From: an uncultured Labedella sp.
Lineage (GTDB): Bacteria; Actinomycetota; Actinomycetes; Actinomycetales; Microbacteriaceae
Direction: 5' to 3'
Assembly: GCA_934636065.1 (NCBI GenBank)
Contig: CAKTZW010000200.1
Coordinates: 1 to 5,023 of the forward strand
Length of the DNA stretch: 5,023 nt
Both the position numbers and the translations under genes were made by a program. Positions 1-5,023 of the stretch are shown here, piece by piece. Numbering within the stretch: position 1 is the first letter of the stretch; each line of letters begins with the position of its first letter. The notes beneath the pieces are model-generated. The model was given only the letters and a program-made list of their open reading frames with translations. It made no database searches and was not told the DNA's origin.

Positions 1-151
1 GCGCCTGGGCGGCGACGATGAGGGCCGCGGTGTCGAGCGGCACGGCGGAGCCGTTCGAATCCGGGTTCGCCTCGATCGGGTCGGCCGCAGTGATGCGGCG
101 GTTACGAGCGCGGCGGAGCGGCGCGTCGTCACCGGGGAGGCTGGCTGGCAC
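1..151 (-). CDS. 5' end of an unidentified protein-coding gene (partial, runs off the left edge)
   Basis: A minus-strand frame stays open from a GTG at 151-149 to the window edge (50 codons). An in-frame TAA at about 169-167 blocks any start further upstream. An AAAGGA ribosome-binding sequence lies at 168-163, 11 nt before the GTG, which is slightly long. The predicted N-terminus starts VPASLPGDD, then has a basic patch (RRARNRR, residues 13-19), then ADPIEANPDSNGSAVPLD (residues 23-40) and an Ala/Val/Ile stretch. There is no signal peptide, and I do not recognise the family. The opposite-strand frame (18-212) shares the same third codon position, so GC bias does not separate the two. I prefer this strand because the peptide is less arginine-rich, it agrees with all neighbouring genes, and AT-richer promoter-like DNA lies upstream. 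Alternative: no gene here, or a start beyond the edge. Confidence 0.45.
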   Translation of the reverse strand, partial: MPASLPGDDAPLRRARNRRITAADPIEANPDSNGSAVPLDTAALIVAAQA

Positions 152-249
152 GGAGCGATGGATCCTTTATAACGAGTGGGCACGCGCGCACGATCACCTC
201 GGGCGCGGATGATGCGCCTCGGTCGGCGGCGGAACAACGGGTTGTCGGG

Positions 250-276
250 TCGTTAAACATCACCGATGTGTAACGA
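250..276. promoter_or_regulatory. Near-perfect 27-bp inverted repeat, candidate operator
   Basis: Two 12-nt arms, TCGTTAAACATC (250-261) and GATGTGTAACGA (265-276), flank a 3-nt centre (ACC). Eleven of 12 positions pair; only A256/G270 is mismatched. The element sits in AT-richer intergenic DNA, about 100 nt upstream of the left-edge gene and just downstream of a candidate leftward promoter, where a repressor would block initiation. Its size and symmetry fit a dimeric regulator site. I cannot assign the regulator. A transcript hairpin with a 3-nt loop is also possible. Confidence 0.45.
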
Positions 277-284
277 ATTCATCA

Positions 285-314
285 AGAATAACGGGGTTGC
301 GCTCAGAAATCCAA
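285..314 (-). promoter_or_regulatory. Candidate leftward promoter for the left-edge gene
   Basis: Read on the minus strand, a TTGGAT hexamer (314-309) is followed after 18 nt by TATTCT (290-285). These are a modest match to a -35 (TTG core) and a -10 of the TANNNT type used by actinobacterial housekeeping sigma factors. Transcription would start near 278, placing the inverted repeat at 250-276 in the first transcribed bases and giving a leader of about 125 nt. A second possible -10 (TATAAA, 170-165) overlaps the ribosome-binding sequence and has no good -35. The rest of the 152-392 gap shows no RNA gene or further repeat that I can support. Confidence 0.3.
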
Positions 315-392
315 TGCGAGATGCCCTCGTTTTCGGCTCTTCACGCAACCGAAGACCACCATAAGTCCCGGTCCCGCGTTGTTTCTCGTTGT

Positions 393-1217
393 TCACCCGA
401 CAGGAAATCCCTGACCCACGCGGTCGTGCAGAAAATCGAAGAGGCCGGGGATCGCGGCGATGGTGAGGTCACGGTCGCTCGGGCCACCGTCGCGTCCCTC
501 GACCCGAGCGCCCGCCTCGCGCGCGATGAGAGCGCCCGCCGCCTGATCCCACGGGTTCAGTCCCGACTCGTAGTAGCCGTCGAGCCGGCCGCAGGCGACG
601 GCGCACAGGTCGAGGGCCGCGGCCCCGATGCGGCGGATGTCGCGCACCTCGGCGATGAGCGAGCCCACGACAGCGGCCTGGCGGACCCGCTTCTCCGCCG
701 CGTATCCGAAGCCCGTGCCGATGAGGGCCAGTTCCGGGGACACGTCGGGGGCGACGGCGAGTCGTTCGTCACCGCGGAACGCACCCTGGCCGCTCGCCGC
801 GCGGAACAGCTCCCGCCTGGCGGGAGCGAACACGACCCCGGCGAGCGCCGTCCAGGTCGCCGGATCCGGGTCGCCTTCGACCACGGCGATGCTGACGCAG
901 TAGTCGGGGATGCCGTAGAGGTAGTTGACGGTGCCATCGATCGGATCCACGACCCAGGTGAGCCCGGTCGAGCCGCCCTCGGCACCCGACTCCTCGCCGA
1001 GGAACGCGTCGTCCGGCCGGACGTCGGCGAGGCGGGCGCGGATGAGTGCCTCGACCTCGCGATCGGCCTCGGTGACGACGTCCTCGAGCGACGACTTCGA
1101 CGCGGCGACCGACACGCCCTCCGACCGCCGCGTGAGAGCGAGCTCCCCAGCCTCCCGAGCGATCGATTCGGCGATGTCCCTCAGTTCGAGCGCTCCGGTC
1201 ACGGTCTCTTCTCCCAT
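393..1217 (-). CDS. Inositol monophosphatase family protein
   Basis: Cytoplasmic Mg2+-dependent, Li+-sensitive-type phosphatase fold, 274 residues, the usual length for the family. Metal and catalytic motifs are intact: K41 and D46 with T49-E50-A51-D52 near the N-terminus, GEESG at 74-78, DPIDGTVNY at 91-99 (D91, D94, G95, T96), and NPWDQAAG at 221-228 (W223, D224). Known family substrates include myo-inositol-1-phosphate. In actinobacteria this feeds phosphatidylinositol and mycothiol, but related paralogs act on histidinol phosphate (HisN) or other sugar phosphates, so the substrate is not settled. No signal peptide. The start is uncertain. ATG 1217 has only an AGGTGG about 14 nt away, whereas GTG 1202 (residue 6) is preceded by GGGAGAAGAG at normal spacing and would give 269 residues. 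The gene lies 124 nt past aztD, beyond a hairpin, so it is probably a separate transcript. A possible -10 (TAGCCT, 1262-1257) lacks a clear -35. Confidence 0.93.
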   Translation of the reverse strand: MGEETVTGALELRDIAESIAREAGELALTRRSEGVSVAASKSSLEDVVTEADREVEALIRARLADVRPDDAFLGEESGAEGGSTGLTWVVDPIDGTVNYLYGIPDYCVSIAVVEGDPDPATWTALAGVVFAPARRELFRAASGQGAFRGDERLAVAPDVSPELALIGTGFGYAAEKRVRQAAVVGSLIAEVRDIRRIGAAALDLCAVACGRLDGYYESGLNPWDQAAGALIAREAGARVEGRDGGPSDRDLTIAAIPGLFDFLHDRVGQGFPVG

Positions 1218-1283
1218 CCGGTCGTCGGCCGCCCACCTGAATGAGCGGCCGGACCCAGGCTATCGGCGGGCGGACGGACGACA

Positions 1284-1326
1284 CGGCGCCGTCCGCCGGA
1301 CCGGTGGGGTCGGGCGGACGGCGCCG
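1284..1326 (-). terminator. GC-rich hairpin terminator after aztD
   Basis: A perfect 14-bp inverted repeat, CGGCGCCGTCCGCC (1284-1297) with its complement (1313-1326), is extended inward after one G/G mismatch by four more pairs (GACC 1299-1302 with GGTC 1308-1311), leaving a 5-nt loop. It begins 15 nt downstream of the aztD stop codon. No T tract follows on either strand. T-less stems of this kind are common at the ends of actinobacterial operons. It most likely ends the azt transcript and insulates the phosphatase gene. Confidence 0.7.
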
Positions 1327-1341
1327 AGCCTAGACGACGGG

Positions 1342-2556
1342 TCAGCCGGCGGCGACGGCGAACTCGTTCGGGGTCACGTCGAGTTCGACCGACGCGAGGA
1401 TGTCGCCGCTCGTCAGGTCCACGGCGTGCACCTGGTTCGTAGCAGGCTCGGTGACGTATGCGATGTCGCCGTTCACCTGGATGGCGGGGTGCGGGTCCTG
1501 CCACTCGACCGGACCATCCCACGCCTCGACGACGGGCCACGACTCGGTGAGCTCGCCCGTCTCGGGGTCGAGGACGTGGATCGCCCCGTCACTCGCGAGG
1601 ATGTACGCGAGGTCCTCCGGGCCGCGCACGACGTCGCGGAAGGTGTAGCCGACGCCCTCCGGAAGGTCGACGACCTCGTTGGTCTTCGCCTCGGTGTCGA
1701 TGAGGGTCACTGCGCTGAGCAGGTACCCCTCGGCGTCCACGTCGTCCTTGTAGTCGCCGACGACGATGGGGCTCGACTCGCTCACGTACGCGTTCCCCAT
1801 CCGACCGTACGGCTGATCGGGCGCGTCAAGCTTCGAGAACTCGCCGTCGGCGAAGAGGAGCGCGCCGTCCTCGCATCCGAAGACGACGGCCTCGTTCGCG
1901 GCCGTGCCCTCCCCGTGCACGCCCGGGCACTCATCGCTCTCCGCGATCGTGTTCCCCTCGGCGTCCTGAGCGACGACGCCGTTGCGACTGTCCACACTGC
2001 CGACGGTGGTGAGGAACGTGCCGTCCTCGAGCATGATCGAGACGCCGTGGTGTGCTTCGACCCCCTCGATGGTGCGCGTCTCGGGGAGCTCGTCGGCGCC
2101 CGCGAGGTCCGCCGGGTCGAAGATCGTCGTGTCGCTCGTCCCGTCTGCGTACAACAGCGTCATACCGGCGTGTCGAACCACGTGGCCGGGGGTGTCGGCA
2201 TCGAAGACGAGATCCGTCAGTTCGGGCTCGTCGGTCGATCCCGCCCCCGTGTCGAGGACCTGGAACCCCTCGCTCATCGTCACCATGACGTGTCGGTCGT
2301 CGCCGGCGGCATTGAGACGGGTGAACTCCTCCGAGTCGAACTCGGCGACGGTCTCGAGCGTCGTGCCGTCGAGCACGAGGATCCCGCCCTCGTATGCCAC
2401 GGCGACCCGCGCGCCCGCCTCCGCGGCGGACGAAGGCGACGCCCCCGAGCCCCCGCCGTCGCCGGCGGTCGTGGTCGACGAGCAGGCAGCGAGAATCGTG
2501 ACGGCCCCCGCCGCGACCGCGAGCGCCCCGCGGCGACGCATCGATCGTCTCTTCAT
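1342..2556 (-). CDS. aztD: AztD-family zinc metallochaperone lipoprotein (standard copy)
   Basis: A 404-residue lipoprotein that, by family knowledge, folds as an extracytoplasmic beta-propeller and hands zinc to the solute-binding protein AztC. It has a basic n-region (MKRRSMRRRG), a hydrophobic core, and lipobox L22-A-A-C25. A Gly/Ser/Thr/Ala tether follows (about 26-48), then the propeller to the C-terminus. Family-like landmarks are GHVVRH (124-129), EAHHG (167-171), CPGVHGE (210-216), FGCEDGALL (226-234), DPHPAI (354-359) and YVTEPATNQVHAVDL (367-381). H124, H128, H169, H170, H214, H356 and H377 are candidate zinc ligands. C210 and C228 probably form a disulfide. ATG 2556 is chosen because AGAGGA (2567-2562) precedes it by 5 nt; M6 lacks such a site. 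It is last in the azt unit, 30 nt after aztC. Confidence is high for the family; zinc as cargo is inferred from the family and its neighbours. Confidence 0.9.
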   Translation of the reverse strand: MKRRSMRRRGALAVAAGAVTILAACSSTTTAGDGGGSGASPSSAAEAGARVAVAYEGGILVLDGTTLETVAEFDSEEFTRLNAAGDDRHVMVTMSEGFQVLDTGAGSTDEPELTDLVFDADTPGHVVRHAGMTLLYADGTSDTTIFDPADLAGADELPETRTIEGVEAHHGVSIMLEDGTFLTTVGSVDSRNGVVAQDAEGNTIAESDECPGVHGEGTAANEAVVFGCEDGALLFADGEFSKLDAPDQPYGRMGNAYVSESSPIVVGDYKDDVDAEGYLLSAVTLIDTEAKTNEVVDLPEGVGYTFRDVVRGPEDLAYILASDGAIHVLDPETGELTESWPVVEAWDGPVEWQDPHPAIQVNGDIAYVTEPATNQVHAVDLTSGDILASVELDVTPNEFAVAAG

Positions 2557-2586
2557 GTGTTTCCTCTTTCTTCCGGTGGCGCCGGG

Positions 2587-3510
2587 CTAGGAGAGCCCGG
2601 AGGCGATGCGCTCCGTGTTGACGCGCATCATGGTCAGGTAGTCGGGAGCGCCGCCGTCCGCGGCGGTGAGCGACTCGGTGTAGAGCTCGACGACGGCGAC
2701 CTCGACGTCGGCCTCGCTCGCGAGGGCCTGGACGAGGCGGTCGGGCGACGAGGCCTCCGCGAAGATCGTCGGCACGCCCGTCTCCTCGACCGCCGAAACG
2801 AGGTCGGCGAGATCGGACGCGCTCGGGGCGGCGAGCGTCGTGCCGCCGGGGATGACGGCGCCGACGACGTCGAAGTCGAAGCGATCGGCGAGGTACCCGA
2901 ACACGTGATGGTTCGTCACAAGGGCCCGACGCTCCGCGGGAATCGCGCCGAACGCGTCGCTCATCTCGTCGTCGAGCGTCTCGAGCTCCGCGCGGTAGGC
3001 ACCCGTCTGCTTCGTGACCGTGTCGGCATCGATGTCGGCGAGCCCCGCGAGGCGCGGTCCGAGCTCGTCGACGACGTCGATCATGCGCGCGGGGTCGGTC
3101 CAGAAGTGGGAGTCGGGCATGCCTGCCGCATCGCCCTCGCTGTAGTCGAGGACGTCGATGACATCGCCCGCGACGAAGCCCTCGACGCCCTCGTGCTCCG
3201 CGGCGTCGAGGTGCTGCTGCAGCCCCTCCTCGAGACCGAGACCGTTCGACACGATGAGGTCCGCGTCGCGCAGGCGCGCCGCCTCCTTCGCGGAGATCTC
3301 GAACGAGTGCGGGTCCGCATCGGGCTTCATGAGGGTGACGACCTCCGCCTCGTCGCCGACGAGCTCCTCGACGACGTCGCCGAGGATGTTCGTCGAGACG
3401 ACGACGAGGGGGCGGTCGCCGCCCGTCGTGGCGCATCCCCCGAGACCGGCCAGCAGCGCGATCCCGGCGGCGAGCGCGGCGGTGCCCCGCAGGGTCGAGC
3501 GCCCGCTCAC
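2587..3510 (-). CDS. aztC: Zinc ABC transporter substrate-binding lipoprotein AztC
   Basis: A 307-residue cluster A-I (TroA/ZnuA-like) metal-binding protein anchored outside the membrane, delivering zinc to AztB. A signal peptide ends in lipobox L23-G-G-C26. The mature protein begins PLVVVSTNILGDVVEELVG (34-52), typical of this fold. Expected ligands are H68 (PDADPHSFE), H135 (DSHFWTDP) and H201 (TNHHVFGYLA). The fourth lies in VELYTESLT, where E279 stands in place of the Asp usual in zinc members. The loop before H135 (about 121-134) is short and lacks the His-rich insert of ZnuA, which fits the AztC type that relies on a partner chaperone. It starts with GTG at 3510, overlapping the upstream gene's TGA by 4 nt (GTGA); GGAG lies 8 nt upstream of the start, so translation is probably coupled. 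It ends with TAG at 2589-2587. Zinc is the likely substrate given AztD next door; manganese is less likely. Confidence 0.93.
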   Translation of the reverse strand: MSGRSTLRGTAALAAGIALLAGLGGCATTGGDRPLVVVSTNILGDVVEELVGDEAEVVTLMKPDADPHSFEISAKEAARLRDADLIVSNGLGLEEGLQQHLDAAEHEGVEGFVAGDVIDVLDYSEGDAAGMPDSHFWTDPARMIDVVDELGPRLAGLADIDADTVTKQTGAYRAELETLDDEMSDAFGAIPAERRALVTNHHVFGYLADRFDFDVVGAVIPGGTTLAAPSASDLADLVSAVEETGVPTIFAEASSPDRLVQALASEADVEVAVVELYTESLTAADGGAPDYLTMMRVNTERIASGLS

Positions 3511-4754
3511 CGGCCCGTCTCCGCGAGGAAGGCCGGGACGGTGCCGACGTCGAAGGCACGGGCGATGCGGGCGCCGTCCGCGAAGTCGATCTCGTAGAGC
3601 CGCCGTTCCAGTGGGGCGTTGAGGTACGCCCGCTGTTGGTCTGCGACGAGGGAGACGCCGGCGAGCGCCGCCGAGTCCTCGAGCGTCGCGTCGAGAAGCG
3701 GTTCGGTGGCGGCGCGCTGCTCGCCCGTCCGGGCGTCGAGCACGAGGACGCGACCGTCCGCGGCGAGGGCCAGCAGATGCTCGTTCTCGTCGTCGATCGC
3801 GGTGACCGCGAGAAGCGGCGCGGGGGACGGCAGCAGGGTCCAGGATCGCTCGCGGGTGTCGAGAAGCCAGATCCCGCGCTCCCCGGCGAGCGCGGCGACC
3901 GTCGGCCGGCCCTCCCGGTTCGCGAATGCGGTCGCGGCGGGCGCCGTCGTGCCGTCAGGGTAGGGGATCTTCTCGAGCGCCAGCTCGCCGTCCGTCACGG
4001 TGGCGAGAACGGCGCCGTCTGCGCACCCGACGATCGCGGCGACGCGCGTGGTGATCGTGCCGCTCGCCGCCGCGCAATCGAGCGCGCGGTCGGGTACGGG
4101 TTCGCCCTCGGGGTCGTACGCGACCAACGCCACGGACCCGCCGTCGCGGACGTCCGTCACGAGAGCGAAGGATCCCACCGGGACGACGAGGCCGTCGTGC
4201 GGCTCGACCTCGAGTCGAAACCGCTCGACGAGATCGCCCTTCGAGAGCGCCTCCGTGTTGAGCAGGACGGCCTCACCGGATCCGGCGAAGAACACGCCCG
4301 TCCCCCCGGTGGTCGACGAGTTCGTCGTCGCCACGGTCGTCGGTCCCGAGCCGGGCACGTCACCGATGGTCCGCGGTTCGGCACGGTAGTAGTGGAAGTG
4401 ATCGACGTGGTCCCACGTCCACCGACCGCTGTCGACGACCGTGAGCCCGTCGGCACCCTCCGAAAAGAGATAGCGCCCGTCCGTCGACACTGACGCGGGT
4501 TCGGGCACGCGCGCGATCTCGCCGCTCGTCTCGTCGAGCAGGTCGAGGTGGTGCACGATCCCGTCGGGTGTGACGGTCGTGAGACCGAGCTGCGGCTCGC
4601 TCACCTCTGCGGCACCGGCGACGGCTCCGTGACCGTCACCGGCGGCACCGGCGGTCTCGGTCGGATCGGCGGGCCGGTCGGCCGCCGCGGTGCACCCGGC
4701 GAGCAGGAGGGCAGCGGTGGTGACGGCGACGGCGGCGATGGAGCGGTGGAGCAC
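3507..4754 (-). CDS. Diverged AztD-like lipoprotein (second propeller, His-cluster type)
   Basis: A 415-residue predicted lipoprotein starting with GTG 4754, with lipobox L18-A-G-C21, an Ala/Gly/Asp-rich tether (about 22-50), and a beta-strand-rich propeller-like body. It aligns in order with the downstream AztD. GLTVVDSG (103-110) matches GFQVLDTG. EPHDGLVVPVGSFALVT (184-200) matches the EAHHG region. The cysteine pair C227/C244 (VGCADGAVL) matches C210/C228 (FGCEDGALL). The C-termini align as AYLNAPLERRLYEIDF against AYVTEPATNQVHAVDL. It lacks the HGE, DPHP and C-terminal VH histidines of that copy, but carries WDHVDHFHYYR at 114-124, a dense His/Asp/Tyr cluster. H42, H68, H69 and H186 are other candidates. 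An open frame extends upstream to 4940, but it lies inside aztB and lacks a signal peptide; the GTG has AAAGGA at 5 nt. It lies between aztB and aztC, so a role in metal delivery to AztC is inferred, not shown. Confidence 0.85.
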   Translation of the reverse strand: MLHRSIAAVAVTTAALLLAGCTAAADRPADPTETAGAAGDGHGAVAGAAEVSEPQLGLTTVTPDGIVHHLDLLDETSGEIARVPEPASVSTDGRYLFSEGADGLTVVDSGRWTWDHVDHFHYYRAEPRTIGDVPGSGPTTVATTNSSTTGGTGVFFAGSGEAVLLNTEALSKGDLVERFRLEVEPHDGLVVPVGSFALVTDVRDGGSVALVAYDPEGEPVPDRALDCAAASGTITTRVAAIVGCADGAVLATVTDGELALEKIPYPDGTTAPAATAFANREGRPTVAALAGERGIWLLDTRERSWTLLPSPAPLLAVTAIDDENEHLLALAADGRVLVLDARTGEQRAATEPLLDATLEDSAALAGVSLVADQQRAYLNAPLERRLYEIDFADGARIARAFDVGTVPAFLAETGR

Positions 4755-4759
4755 GAAGG

Positions 4760-4765
4760 TCCTTT
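4760..4765 (-). promoter_or_regulatory. Ribosome-binding site fixing the GTG start of the AztD-like gene
   Basis: AAAGGA (4765-4760 read on the minus strand) lies 5 nt before GTG 4754, within the 22-nt gap after the aztB stop. The signal peptide begins directly at this GTG (VLHRSIAAVAV), so the site decides the start against the longer reading. Confidence 0.75.
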
Positions 4766-4776
4766 CGGGGGTGGGA

Positions 4777-5023
4777 TCAGACGGCGGCGGGGGCGGCGGC
4801 CGGCGCCGCGACGCGGGCGGAGACCCCGCGCAGCGCCCACGAGACGGCGGCGAGCAGGATCGCGACCCCCGCGATCGAGGCCCCCGCTGCCGTGCCCGCG
4901 TGCCACGACAGCAGGAGCCCGAGCCACACCGCTGCGGCACCGATGAGCGCGGCGAGCAGCATGATCACGGGGATGCGGTGTGACCAGTGGCCGGCCGCCA
5001 CGGCGGGGGCGAGGAGCAGGCCG
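4777..5023 (-). CDS. aztB: Zinc ABC transporter permease AztB, C-terminal end (partial)
   Basis: The last 81 residues of an ABC-3 family (ZnuB/TroB-type) integral membrane permease; the rest lies beyond the right edge. The visible part opens with GLLLAPAVAAGHWSHR, matching the family's conserved LLxxPAxxA-type helix end and loop. A hydrophobic helix (about visible residues 17-40) and the segment SWHAGTAAGASI follow; the latter occupies the place of the family's S-x(n)-P-x-G-A/S motif before the last helix. The last helix spans about 49-64. The cytoplasmic tail (RVAAPAAAPAAV) is Ala/Pro-rich and lies in low-complexity GC-rich DNA. It ends with TGA at 4779-4777, 22 nt before the next gene. The permease forms the zinc channel and pairs with an AztA ATPase expected just upstream. 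The identity rests on a short stretch plus strong operon context. Confidence 0.8.
   Translation of the reverse strand, partial: GLLLAPAVAAGHWSHRIPVIMLLAALIGAAAVWLGLLLSWHAGTAAGASIAGVAILLAAVSWALRGVSARVAAPAAAPAAV

Noticed and set aside
18..212. Plus-strand 64-codon frame opposite the left-edge gene
   Set aside because: Arg/Ser/Ala-rich, no recognisable motif, opposite in direction to every supported gene, and runs through promoter-like DNA.
331..356. Possible terminator after the phosphatase (TTCGG...CCGAA and an alternative TCTTC...GAAGA)
   Set aside because: Only 5-bp stems with 8-12 nt loops and no T tract on either strand; too weak to call.
1257..1285. Promoter for the phosphatase with -10 TAGCCT
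   Set aside because: Only a TANNNT match, with no acceptable -35 at 16-19 nt. It remains possible because the gene follows a terminator.
1218..2586. Zur-type zinc operator within the visible azt gaps
   Set aside because: I see no AT-rich palindrome in the gaps at 1218-1341, 2557-2586 or 4755-4776. Any zinc operator would lie upstream of the operon, outside the window.
925..3597. Very long (890-codon) open frame on the plus strand across the phosphatase, aztD and aztC
   Set aside because: Its product is Arg/Val/Asp/Gly-rich with no domain, and it lies antisense to three well-supported genes. Long antisense frames are expected when codons end in G or C. The same applies to the other plus-strand frames at 297-1244 and 3636-4493.
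4755..4940. Upstream extension of the AztD-like gene to a start at 4940 (477 residues)
   Set aside because: The extension is Arg/Pro/Ser-rich, overlaps aztB in another frame, and would bury a clear lipoprotein signal peptide inside the protein. GTG 4754 has a good ribosome-binding site.

Overview
This window comes from a very GC-rich genome whose codons nearly always end in G or C. It carries lipoprotein genes with short Ser/Thr/Gly/Ala tethers, GTG starts, and a GC-rich hairpin terminator without a T tract. This fits a high-GC actinobacterium. Microbacteriaceae is my best guess, from gene flavour only. All credible genes lie on the minus strand, so transcription runs from position 5023 towards position 1.

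Right part (5023 to 1342): the 3' half of an Azt-type zinc ABC importer operon. In order of transcription it holds the C-terminal end of the permease (AztB, cut by the window edge), a diverged AztD-like lipoprotein, the zinc-binding lipoprotein AztC, and a standard-looking AztD lipoprotein. The AztA ATPase and the operon promoter would lie beyond position 5023. Gaps are 22 nt (aztB to the AztD-like gene), a 4-nt GTGA overlap (AztD-like gene to aztC) and 30 nt (aztC to aztD). A strong GC-rich hairpin 15 nt after the aztD stop closes the unit. The expected scheme is that the extracytoplasmic beta-propeller chaperones load zinc onto AztC, which delivers it to the AztAB channel.

Middle (1217 to 393): an inositol monophosphatase family enzyme with its metal-binding motifs intact. 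It appears to be a separate unit.

Left part (392 to 1): an AT-richer intergenic stretch with a candidate leftward promoter and a near-perfect 12-bp inverted repeat just downstream of it. Then comes the 5' end of an unidentified minus-strand gene that leaves the window.

The most interesting point is the pair of diverged AztD paralogs flanking aztC. The copy inserted between aztB and aztC keeps the propeller cysteine pair. It has lost several histidines that the standard copy carries and has instead a compact His/Asp/Tyr cluster (WDHVDHFHYYR). This suggests two metallochaperones with different metal sites serving one importer.
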